Origin: a bacterium
GTDB lineage: Bacteria > Patescibacteriota > Minisyncoccia > Moranbacterales > DUUL01
Direction: 5' to 3'
Assembly: GCA_018675685.1 (NCBI GenBank)
Contig: JABGXP010000011.1
Span: 1-44,220 of the forward strand
Length of the DNA: 44,220 bases
The translations under genes and the position numbers were made by a program. A model generated the notes under the pieces. The model worked only from the letters and a program-made list of their open reading frames with translations, ran no database searches and was not told the origin of the DNA. Positions 27,964-36,079 of this stretch are shown one piece after another; positions within the stretch are counted from its first letter, which is position 1; each line of letters begins with the position of its first letter.

Positions 27964-29619
27964 ATGGAGAACAAAAATTGGGCTAAGGATGCCAAATTCA
28001 TCTTTGTTTTCGGGGGTGTAATGAGCGGAATCGGAAAAGGAGTTTCAGCCTCTTCTATCGCTAAAATCATTCAAGCTAGGGGATATTCAGTGACTGCAGT
28101 TAAAATAGATCCCTATGTCAACGTGGATGCTGGAACAATGAATCCAACCGAACATGGTGAAACATTTGTTCTTTCCAGTGGACTGGAAACAGACCAAGAT
28201 ATGGGAAATTATGAAAGGTTTTTGAATGTAAAGCTTCCGCCGACTAATTACATGACAACGGGAAGTATTTACCAAAAAGTAATTGAGAGAGAAAGAAATT
28301 TAGAATACAAAGGAACCTGTGTGCAGATTATTCCACATGTGACCAATGAGGTTATTGAAACCTTAGAAAAAGCAGCTGAGAATAACAAAGCAGATTTTGT
28401 AATCATCGAGGTTGGAGGAACAACTGGTGATTATGAAAACATGCTTTTCACTGAAGCTGCTAGGTTATTAAAACTTCAGCGTGATGAAAATAGTGTATTG
28501 TATGTGACAATTACCTACGTTCCGTATCCTGAAAAAACAGGAGAGATGAAAACAAAACCAACCCAGCAAGCAATTCGTTCTTTGAATTCAGCGGGAATTC
28601 AAACTGACATAATCATTGCTCGAAGTTCAGTACCAATCGATAAAAAAAGGAAAGAAAAAATTGCGCTTTTTTGTAATATTAAAGAAGGGGCAGTGATTTC
28701 TGCCCCTGATATTGAGTCAATTTATGATGTGCCATTAAATTTTGAAAAAGATAATTTAAGTGAACTAATCTTGCAAAAATTGGGAATAGAAGCCAAGAAA
28801 AGCGATCTTAGCGACTGGGAGGAGTTTATCAGAAAGATGAGGAATGCTACAGAAGAGATAAAAATTGGAATCGTTGGAAAATATTTCGGAACAGGGGAGT
28901 GTGTTTTGTCTGATGCATATATCTCAGTAATTGAAGCAGTGAAACACGCAGCAATTGCCGAAGGGAGGAAAGCAAAGATAGAATGGCTAAGTGCTGAGGA
29001 ATATGAACAACATCCCGAAAAATTAGAAAAATTACGTGATTATGCTGGAATTATCGTCCCAGGAGGATTTGGAGAAAGAGGGATTGAAGGAAAAATTGCC
29101 ACAATTAAGTTTGTGCGAGAGAATAAAATTCCATATCTCGGACTTTGCTACGGAATGCAACTCTTAGTTGTTGAGTACGCCAGAAATGTTCTAGGGCTTC
29201 TAGATGCAAACACAGTTGAGATTGACTCAAAAACATTATCTCCAATTATTGATATTATGCCAGATCAAAAAAATAATATTACAAATGGAAATTACGGAGC
29301 GACTATGAGATTGGGCGACTATCCTTGTAAGATTAAAGAAGGAACCCTTGCGTTTGAGGCATACGGAGAGACAATGATCAAAGAGAGACATAGACATCGT
29401 TATGAAGTTAATCCTGCTTACATCGAACGTTTGGAGGAAGCTGGTTTAATTTTCTCAGGAGTCTCTCCGAACGGAACTTTAATGGAAATCGCTGAGCTTC
29501 CAAAGGACCAACACCCTTGCATGTTCGGAAGTCAATTCCACCCAGAGTTGACGTCATCACCGTTACATCCAAGCCCAATGTTCTTGCAGTTTATTAAGAT
29601 TGCTAAAGAGAGGAATTAA
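27964..29619 (+). CDS. pyrG: CTP synthase
   Basis: KFIFVFGGVMSGIGKGVSASSIAKII, KIDPYVNVDAGTMNPTEHGETFVL, GLCYGMQLLVVEYARNV, FHPELTS. Confidence 0.97.
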   Translation: MENKNWAKDAKFIFVFGGVMSGIGKGVSASSIAKIIQARGYSVTAVKIDPYVNVDAGTMNPTEHGETFVLSSGLETDQDMGNYERFLNVKLPPTNYMTTGSIYQKVIERERNLEYKGTCVQIIPHVTNEVIETLEKAAENNKADFVIIEVGGTTGDYENMLFTEAARLLKLQRDENSVLYVTITYVPYPEKTGEMKTKPTQQAIRSLNSAGIQTDIIIARSSVPIDKKRKEKIALFCNIKEGAVISAPDIESIYDVPLNFEKDNLSELILQKLGIEAKKSDLSDWEEFIRKMRNATEEIKIGIVGKYFGTGECVLSDAYISVIEAVKHAAIAEGRKAKIEWLSAEEYEQHPEKLEKLRDYAGIIVPGGFGERGIEGKIATIKFVRENKIPYLGLCYGMQLLVVEYARNVLGLLDANTVEIDSKTLSPIIDIMPDQKNNITNGNYGATMRLGDYPCKIKEGTLAFEAYGETMIKERHRHRYEVNPAYIERLEEAGLIFSGVSPNGTLMEIAELPKDQHPCMFGSQFHPELTSSPLHPSPMFLQFIKIAKERN

Positions 29620-29650
29620 ACTGCAGTTAGTTTTGATAAGGTAAATAAAT

Positions 29651-29680
29651 AAAAACAGTTATCAATTGATAACTGTTTTT
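29651..29680. terminator. Bidirectional terminator (perfect 30-nt palindrome)
   Basis: AAAAACAGTTATCAATTGATAACTGTTTTT between convergent genes. Confidence 0.9.
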
Positions 29681-29702
29681 ATTTAAAGCTTTTTTCTTGT
29701 AT

Positions 29703-30950
29703 TTAACCTGCCATTTCTTCCTCAACTTCTTTTTTTGCAGCTTCTAATTCTTTCTCTGCTGCTCTCTCGGCACTTTCTTCGTAACTTGTTTTTTGATCAT
29801 GTCCAAGCACATGCATCCAAATTTGTCCAGGAACAAAGTGAATTTCTTCACCGCTTGCGTCAAAGAATTCAAACTGATTTGCGAGCCCTTTTGCTCTCTT
29901 CCAAGTGCCTACAATCTCTTCACCATTCAAGAAGAACTTTGCTTCGCCTTCAAATTTTGTGTCGAACCATGGATCACCAAGTTGCATGTTTGGATAACCA
30001 CCACTGTCATTAAGACTGTGTGTGTCGTCTACACCTTCCCATGGATCCTCCAAGCCTTGCCCTTTGTAATCAGTTTCGAGTAGCCAAGTATCCTTCTTAG
30101 TAACAATCGTGATTAAATTCTTGGGAGCATATTGTTTTCCTGTGGCATAATCAATGTCTTTATGTCCACCAATCGAGCGAAGATATGAATTTGTTGCTTT
30201 GTCATAGAGATATTCAGCGCCGATGCTTCTGCTTCCGAATTTCACTCGCAATCTTCCATATTCTGGCCTTTGATCCAAAGGAAGATCTCCTTGATGAGAA
30301 TATCCCCTCAAAGTTGTCTCTTTTCGATATCCAACTTGTTCAGCTTTCTCAATGAGCTTTGAGATGCTTGTGGATGCCTTGATCATGTTGTTGGCTGGAA
30401 TGTCTTGCCTTCGGAAACAAGTTACTCCATCAGAACCACTTGGAGCAACTTCGCCGTTACAATCAATATGATCAACGAGACCTCTTTTTAAGACACCCTT
30501 TGCAATACTTGAGCCTCCCCAAGGAACAAAGATAGCATCTAAAGAACCTGCAATTGAAATATTATCGACTCTTCCAGAACGCATTGGACCAACAACTTCC
30601 GGAGTGTTGCATTGAAAGACACCCATCAGTCGGGGATCTCCATGAACTGCCCGATGTGGCATCTCAAGAACAAAATCTGCCAAAGAAAGATTTGAGAACC
30701 ATTCTCTAGCGGCTGCATCTCCCGAGTACATAACAGCGAAAGGTCGCATCTTATTATTTTCACATGCAAGTCCTGTAATAGGGGAGGCATTTTCAGGGGT
30801 AGTGTATGGAATAAACTCTGCCTTGGAAATTTCTTGTTTTTCAGGAGGTCTAAGTTCCACAGGAACAGCTTCTTTTTTGAAGAAACTGAAGAGAATTACA
30901 ACCATAACAATAGCAATTGGAATTGCTATAAGTGTTTTTTTCTTTCCCAT
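29703..30950 (-). CDS. DUF3048 (YerB-like) membrane-anchored/secreted protein
   Basis: N-terminal TM; RPFAVMYSG..AAREWFSNLSLADFVLEMP, GPMRSGRVDNI, WQ-like C-terminal region. Confidence 0.8.
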   Translation of the reverse strand: MGKKKTLIAIPIAIVMVVILFSFFKKEAVPVELRPPEKQEISKAEFIPYTTPENASPITGLACENNKMRPFAVMYSGDAAAREWFSNLSLADFVLEMPHRAVHGDPRLMGVFQCNTPEVVGPMRSGRVDNISIAGSLDAIFVPWGGSSIAKGVLKRGLVDHIDCNGEVAPSGSDGVTCFRRQDIPANNMIKASTSISKLIEKAEQVGYRKETTLRGYSHQGDLPLDQRPEYGRLRVKFGSRSIGAEYLYDKATNSYLRSIGGHKDIDYATGKQYAPKNLITIVTKKDTWLLETDYKGQGLEDPWEGVDDTHSLNDSGGYPNMQLGDPWFDTKFEGEAKFFLNGEEIVGTWKRAKGLANQFEFFDASGEEIHFVPGQIWMHVLGHDQKTSYEESAERAAEKELEAAKKEVEEEMAG

Positions 30951-31106
30951 TCTAAAATTTTATTATTTGTTAAAAACTAGCATTTATTTAATACGCATTA
31001 AGTATAGAATATTTTTCAAAAAAAGTCATTTCTCTTGATGCCTCTTGAATATTGTCCAACAGCAATATTGTTAAGTGAGCTAAAGGTGAAAGAGAAATAG
31101 AAACAT

Positions 31107-31137
31107 AAAAACACCTTGAGTAAATCAAGGTGTTTTT
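31107..31137. terminator. Intrinsic terminator
   Basis: AAAAACACCTTGA-GTAAA-TCAAGGTGTTTTT. Confidence 0.85.
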
Positions 31138-31175
31138 ATATCTCACAGAGCAATGGAGCGCAGCTCGTTAATCCA

Positions 31176-32189
31176 TTATTCTTTTTCTAGCGTTGCTCTT
31201 ATAACCAACCTCTTCCAAGTTGTATTAAGAGGCCAACAAGTCACCAAGGTGACCACGGGTTCTTCACTACTTTCAAAAATTGAAGGATCATCAGCTTTAA
31301 CAACATCTTTGTTTTTAATGACAAAGTTGTGTTCAAAGGATTTCCCGTTTCGCTGGGTTGTTTTTATTGTAATCTTATCACCGAGCTCTAAGTTGTTTAT
31401 TTTTTTAAAAATATGATTATATTCACCTTTCGCCCAAAGATAGTTACTGGAGTGTCCAGAAATAACAGTATTTCCATTTTGCGTGGGAACCCCAGTTGCT
31501 GGGAGTCTTACTACACCCTCTTCTAGATCTTTAAGCAATTCTTTGTCATCAAGACTTTTTGACCAAACAATTGGTGCATCGACGTCAATTTTCTGGATTG
31601 AAAGTGAAAAGTTTGGTCGGACGTCACCGGCAGCTGTTGGATCATAGCCATTTTTAATCTCTTGCGCATCACTAAAACTATCTCCATCGGAGTCTTTCTT
31701 GAAAGGGTCTGTATGATGTGCAAATTCTAAATAATTGGGTAGCATGTCCTGATCCTGATCCTTGTCCCGATCATTTTCTTTGATACTTAGACCAACTTCT
31801 GTTTCCCAGAAATCTGGCAATCCGTCTTGATCTGTATCAAGCTTTCCCTCACCAATTGGATTATAGCCATCACGAACCTCTTTTCCGTCTCCATATCCAT
31901 CACCATCTGTATCTGGATTTAAGGGATTTGTGGAATTTTCATATTCAGCTAGTAAAGTCAGCCCATCATCGTCAACATCAGACTCTGTTTCTGATTCATT
32001 TTCCAAATCAATTGAGTATCGTTTGAGCCAAGATGTTGGAATCTCACTTTTTTGTCCAAAAGTATTATCACAAATAGAACGAAAGGTTCCGCTAAAAGTA
32101 CCTTTAAAATCAAAATTCAAAAGATAGAAAACAAAAACAGACAGAATGACTAGAGCGATAATGCTAAGAGTTTTTTTCATTATTTTCAT
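31176..32189 (-). CDS. Sortase with N-terminal calcium-binding (thrombospondin type-3-like) repeats
   Basis: Repeats DVDDDGLTLLAEYENSTNPLNPDTDGDGYGDGKEVRDGYNP...DSDGDSFSDAQEIKNGYDP; sortase core VISGHSSNY...VVTLVTCWPLNTTWKRLVIRA (His, Cys, Arg). Confidence 0.9.
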   Translation of the reverse strand: MKIMKKTLSIIALVILSVFVFYLLNFDFKGTFSGTFRSICDNTFGQKSEIPTSWLKRYSIDLENESETESDVDDDGLTLLAEYENSTNPLNPDTDGDGYGDGKEVRDGYNPIGEGKLDTDQDGLPDFWETEVGLSIKENDRDKDQDQDMLPNYLEFAHHTDPFKKDSDGDSFSDAQEIKNGYDPTAAGDVRPNFSLSIQKIDVDAPIVWSKSLDDKELLKDLEEGVVRLPATGVPTQNGNTVISGHSSNYLWAKGEYNHIFKKINNLELGDKITIKTTQRNGKSFEHNFVIKNKDVVKADDPSIFESSEEPVVTLVTCWPLNTTWKRLVIRATLEKE

Positions 32190-32269
32190 TTAATATTTTT
32201 AAAGAATCTGCAGACCACCAATTAAAGCAATCCGCAGATTAGTTAAGTAAGATTTTCGCTAAACTAAAT

Positions 32270-32959
32270 CTAGTAAAGAACCTTTTTAAATTGTTTCAAA
32301 GTTCTTATTGATAGAAGTGAGACTATTCCCGCTACGAAAACTGCAAGTATTCCAGATCCAGTTGCTGGGGTGCTTCGATTAATATAACCAAAATCAGCTT
32401 TTGTATGATCATCATTATCTCCATCTAGATATACCTTTGCTTTGTTGTTAGGCTTTCCATCAGGATCATATACTTGTGTATATCCAGCGACATCACGTCC
32501 TTTAACATAAACTTTATAATCTCCTTCACAAAGATCATCAAATTCATATTTTCCACTTTTGTTTGTGTGAGTTGTTAGTTCTTCATCATCATCGTTATCC
32601 CATCTGTAATCTTCACCAGCCCATTTAAGTGTAATTTTTACATCATCAAGGCCTTTTTCTTCACCGTCTTTAACTCCGTTTTCATTTGCGTCATTCCAAA
32701 CAAGGTTTCCGATTGAACCACTACATTTCGATTTTTTTCTTGATTTTGGCTCAGGTTCAACTTCTGGCTCAGGCTCTGTTGGCTCTGGTTCAGTTGGTTC
32801 AGGTTCCGTTGGTTCCTTGCAAGTTTCGCAGATAAACTCATCAAATTGAGTTTCTTTATCTTTAGACCACTCTTCATATGAAGTGGCAGATGTTTCTTGA
32901 ACAGCAAAAAACGCACTTAGGATGATTGCAACGCAAGCTAGGATAATAACTTTTTTCAT
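32270..32959 (-). CDS. Secreted SdrD B-like domain surface protein with Pro-Glu-rich linker and C-terminal sorting-signal-like tail (start moved to the internal ATG)
   Basis: Signal peptide MKKVIILACVAIILSAFFAVQETSA; EPTEPEPTEPEPTEPEPEVEPEP; IGNLVWNDANENGVKDGEEKGLDDVKITL; C-term STPATGSG-hydrophobic-RTLKQFKK. Confidence 0.88.
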   Translation of the reverse strand: MKKVIILACVAIILSAFFAVQETSATSYEEWSKDKETQFDEFICETCKEPTEPEPTEPEPTEPEPEVEPEPKSRKKSKCSGSIGNLVWNDANENGVKDGEEKGLDDVKITLKWAGEDYRWDNDDDEELTTHTNKSGKYEFDDLCEGDYKVYVKGRDVAGYTQVYDPDGKPNNKAKVYLDGDNDDHTKADFGYINRSTPATGSGILAVFVAGIVSLLSIRTLKQFKKVLY

Positions 32960-33024
32960 AATACTTTTGATAAACTGATTAGTTTTCTTGCCCTTTATTC
33001 TTAAGTTGATTAAGACAATGTTGA

Positions 33025-33053
33025 ACCTTAGCACATCAGGACTAATTTGTCAA
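33025..33053 (-). promoter_or_regulatory. Putative promoter of the surface-protein gene
   Basis: Minus strand TTGACA-17 nt-TAAGGT. Confidence 0.5.
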
Positions 33054-33056
33054 GCA

Positions 33057-33080
33057 TATTTGCCTTAGCTTAGGCAAATA
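33057..33080. promoter_or_regulatory. Palindrome (candidate operator) next to the -35 box
   Basis: TATTTGCCT-AAGCTA-AGGCAAATA (minus strand), 3 nt upstream of TTGACA. Confidence 0.5.
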
Positions 33081-33110
33081 ATTCTCAATAAGATGAAAAA
33101 TTTGTAAAAT

Positions 33111-33136
33111 AAAAACCCCTCTTGAAAGGGGTTTTT
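33111..33136 (-). terminator. Intrinsic terminator of rpmA
   Basis: AAAAACCCCT-CTTGAA-AGGGGTTTTT. Confidence 0.85.
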
Positions 33137-33155
33137 ATAAATAGATCTCCAAGGT

Positions 33156-33437
33156 CTATTTTGATTCTTCTATTTCGATAAACTTCACTTTTCTGATTTT
33201 TCCAGTAAAAAGCTGAATTCTCTTTGTTGCAAAGGCAACAATACCATCTTTTAGTGAAATAATCGTGTCGTCCTTAGTTTGTTTAGTGTTTTTTCCTGCT
33301 CGGAATTTTGAACCACGTTGTCGAATAAGAATTTCTCCTGTTCTAACTACCTGACCCCCAAACCTCTTCACGCCTAGATACTTTGGCCTGGAATCACGGT
33401 TATTATTGGTAGAACCACCGGCTTTACGATGTGCCAT
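33156..33437 (-). CDS. rpmA: 50S ribosomal protein L27
   Basis: [50 protein letters not shown]. Confidence 0.96.
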   Translation of the reverse strand: MAHRKAGGSTNNNRDSRPKYLGVKRFGGQVVRTGEILIRQRGSKFRAGKNTKQTKDDTIISLKDGIVAFATKRIQLFTGKIRKVKFIEIEESK

Positions 33438-33559
33438 ATTTTTAAACTTTATTCAAATATCACACTAGGTAGGCACGACATTCGTTTAATGTTATAATTC
33501 ACTTAAACAGAAGGATATTTCTTATTAAGTATTTTCCATTATAAATACAAAAAAACATT

Positions 33560-33985
33560 ATGTCAACAGTGCTTAGACATTTTTGGGAGAAATACGGAGG
33601 GGTTGTTTTGATAGTCATAGTCAGTATTCTTATTATTATCGTCGCCTATAGAGTGGGGCAATTGCAAAAAGAAACTGAAAATGCTGCAAAAATAAACATT
33701 TTTTTAGTCAACAAAGAGAAAGTTATTCCCGTAGACCAAAGGGCAAGAGCAATTGACGAAGCTTTGCAGCGAAAGGGGCTTGAAAATAAAATAGAGAAAG
33801 TTGCAAGCAAGGATGTCGATGAACCTAAGAACTGTCTTTTTGTTGCCTCAAAAAACTCGAAGGTGTATCACTTGCCAAGTTGCAAAAATGTAACTAGAAT
33901 AAAAGATAATAACAAGCTTTGCTTTAGTTCTCTCGAAGAAGTAAAAGCGACGAGTCGCGAAGAAGCAAAGTGTTGTCACAAATAG
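33560..33985 (+). CDS. Membrane-anchored protein with C-terminal Cys-rich (Ada-type metal-binding-like) domain
   Basis: N-terminal TM; FVASKNSKVYHLPSCKNVTRIKDNNKLCFSSLEEVKAT...AKCCHK. Confidence 0.7.
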   Translation: MSTVLRHFWEKYGGVVLIVIVSILIIIVAYRVGQLQKETENAAKINIFLVNKEKVIPVDQRARAIDEALQRKGLENKIEKVASKDVDEPKNCLFVASKNSKVYHLPSCKNVTRIKDNNKLCFSSLEEVKATSREEAKCCHK

Positions 33986-34017
33986 TGCTACAATAAATAA
34001 TTCATTAAAAAAAATCC

Positions 34018-34884
34018 ATGGCAGAGCCAATTAATATCGATGCTACTAAAATCAGGAAGAAATTTACCAGTTTTTGGAAATTTTTTCTGCTACTTTTTTT
34101 GGTAGTTGTTTTTGTTCCAAAACTCTTAGTAACAATAGACGCTGGAGAAACTGGAGTCTATTCACTCTTTGGAAAAGTTAAAGACAAGGAGCTTTCTTCT
34201 GGTTTGCACATTGTGAATCCTCTTGGAGTAGTCACGAGAATGAATATTAGGACAGATGAATACACAATGAGTGTGATTCGAGGAGAAGGAAGAAAGCAAG
34301 GAATTGATTCAATCGCAGCTTTAACAAAAGAGGGCTTGAGCATCGATCTAGACATCACAGTACTTTATCACTTAGATGAAGAAGAGGCAGCAAGAGTTTA
34401 CAGGACAGTTGGTTTGGAATATGAAGAAAAAGTGATTCGACCAGAAATCAGAAGTTCCATTAGAGAGATCATTGCTCAATATGAAGCCAAGGACGTCTAT
34501 TCTGAAAAAAGAGAAGAAGCAAATAAGAAATTAAGGGATACATTAGACATTAAGCTTAAAAAAAGAGGGATTGTGCTTGAAGATGTATTGCTTCGAAATG
34601 TTCAATTGCCAGTAAATCTCGCAAGAACAATCCAAGAAAAATTACAAGCAGAGCAAGAATCTCAAAAATATGAATTTATTATAGAAAAAGAAACAAAAGA
34701 GAAGCAGAGAAAGATAATCGAGGCAGAGGGGCAGAGAGAAGCTCAAACAATTATCAATGAAAGTCTTTCTTCAAATTATCTTTATTATCTCTACATTAAA
34801 GACCTGAAAGATAGACAAGGCACAATCTATGTTCCAACAAATCCAAGCACTGGAATGCCTACCTTTAAAGAGCTTGGCAGATAG
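34018..34884 (+). CDS. SPFH/prohibitin family protein
   Basis: VTIDAGETGVYSLFGKV...GLHIVNPL; EIRSSIREIIAQYEAKDVYSEKREE; LEDVLLRNVQLP. Confidence 0.9.
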   Translation: MAEPINIDATKIRKKFTSFWKFFLLLFLVVVFVPKLLVTIDAGETGVYSLFGKVKDKELSSGLHIVNPLGVVTRMNIRTDEYTMSVIRGEGRKQGIDSIAALTKEGLSIDLDITVLYHLDEEEAARVYRTVGLEYEEKVIRPEIRSSIREIIAQYEAKDVYSEKREEANKKLRDTLDIKLKKRGIVLEDVLLRNVQLPVNLARTIQEKLQAEQESQKYEFIIEKETKEKQRKIIEAEGQREAQTIINESLSSNYLYYLYIKDLKDRQGTIYVPTNPSTGMPTFKELGR

Positions 34885-34891
34885 AGCTATT

Positions 34892-34924
34892 AAAAACCCC
34901 TCCTATTAAATAAGAGGGGTTTTT
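34892..34924 (+). terminator. Intrinsic terminator
   Basis: AAAAACCCCTC-CTATTAAATAA-GAGGGGTTTTT. Confidence 0.88.
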
Positions 34925-34970
34925 ATTGAGCGATTTTTAACCAATAACTTAACGTAACAAAAAAGTCTAT

Positions 34971-35675
34971 ATGAAAAATGAAGTATTCGTGGTCTCACTC
35001 GGGGGATCTTTAATTGTGCCTGGAGAAATTAATTGGGAATTTTTGAAAAGTTTTAGAGAGCTTATTATTGAGCAGATTGGCAAAGGAAAGCGTTTCATTA
35101 TTGTTACTGGAGGAGGAGACATTGCAAGAAAATACCAACAAGCAGCTGGAAAGATCACAGCTTTGGAGGATGATGATATGGATTGGTTGGGAATTCACTC
35201 CACCCGTTTAAATGCTCATTTGATTAAGACAATTTTTCGTGATTATGCACATCCACGAATCAATAAAAATCCTCGCACCAAAGAAGATTTAATGGTTCAT
35301 TTTGAGGATGGAGAGGGGATTATGGTTGCCGCTGGTTGGCGACCAGGTTGGTCAACTGACTATGTTTCCACGATTCTTGCCGAAAGACTTGGAGCGAAAA
35401 CAGTGATCAATCTTTCGAATATTAAATATGTTTGTGACAAGGACCCGAATAAATTTGACTATGCTAAAGAATATAAGAATATGCATTGGAACGAGTTTCG
35501 AAAGATCGTGGGCGATAAGTGGGACCCAGGCTTGAATATGCCGTTTGACCCAATCGCTTCAAAGCATGCAGAGGAATTGGGGCTAAAGGTAGTCATTGCA
35601 GAAGGTCGCAAGATAGACAATCTTAGAAATATTTTTGAAGAAAAGGAGTTCGAAGGAACAATTATCGAGGATTAA
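34971..35675 (+). CDS. pyrH: Amino-acid-kinase family UMP kinase, archaeal-type
   Basis: VVSLGGSLIVPGEIN, IVTGGGDIARKYQQAA, STDYVSTILAERLGAKTVINLSNIKYVCDKDPNKF, PGLNMPFDPIASKHAEELGLKVVIAEG. Confidence 0.82.
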   Translation: MKNEVFVVSLGGSLIVPGEINWEFLKSFRELIIEQIGKGKRFIIVTGGGDIARKYQQAAGKITALEDDDMDWLGIHSTRLNAHLIKTIFRDYAHPRINKNPRTKEDLMVHFEDGEGIMVAAGWRPGWSTDYVSTILAERLGAKTVINLSNIKYVCDKDPNKFDYAKEYKNMHWNEFRKIVGDKWDPGLNMPFDPIASKHAEELGLKVVIAEGRKIDNLRNIFEEKEFEGTIIED

Positions 35676-35764
35676 ACCAAAAGTGCAAAAAAGTTTAAAA
35701 TAAACTTAGACAAAGAAAAGAGAAGTTAACCTAAAAAGGTTCAGCCAAAAAAGAGGGAGGTAAC

Positions 35765-35878
35765 GTGAAAGCAGACAACAAAAAAATGACAGAAGCTGCT
35801 GGAGGTCTTCTCATTGTGATACTAGCACTACTAGCTATCGCAGGACTCATCCGCTATGGAGAAGGTTGGACAATGTGA
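35765..35878 (+). CDS. 37-aa single-TM small protein, absent from the supplied ORF track
   Basis: GTG start after a strong SD (GGGAGGTAAC); MKADNKKMTEAAGGLLIVILALLAIAGLIRYGEGWTM*; followed by its own terminator. Confidence 0.65.
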   Translation: MKADNKKMTEAAGGLLIVILALLAIAGLIRYGEGWTM

Positions 35879-35892
35879 TCTTATTTTAACGC

Positions 35893-35926
35893 TCCCTGTT
35901 GGCTATCGGCCAGCAGGGATCTTTTT
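35893..35926 (+). terminator. Intrinsic terminator of the 37-aa ORF
   Basis: TCCCTGTTGGC-TATCG-GCCAGCAGGGA-TCTTTTTT. Confidence 0.88.
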
Positions 35927-36079
35927 TGATAATTTGAGCTTTAACAACGAACCATTCTTGTTTTTTCAGCGCATTATGGTATTATTATGCGTTAACTACA
36001 AAATAGTTAAAAAGTTTTTTTAAAATTTATGATATTTTTTATTTGACACAAAGACATTCAAACAACAGGAGGTAGTCGC

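Noticed and set aside
32205-32240. AATCTGC...GCAGATT inverted repeat between the surface protein and sortase genes
   Set aside because: Only 7-bp arms with a 22-nt spacer and no clean U-tract; too weak to call a terminator or operator
32750-32815. Short tandem repeat (GGTTCAGTTGGTTCAGGTTCCGTTGG...) resembling a repeat array
   Set aside because: It encodes the Pro-Glu-Thr-rich linker (EPTEPEPTEPEP) of the surface protein; not a CRISPR or independent repeat
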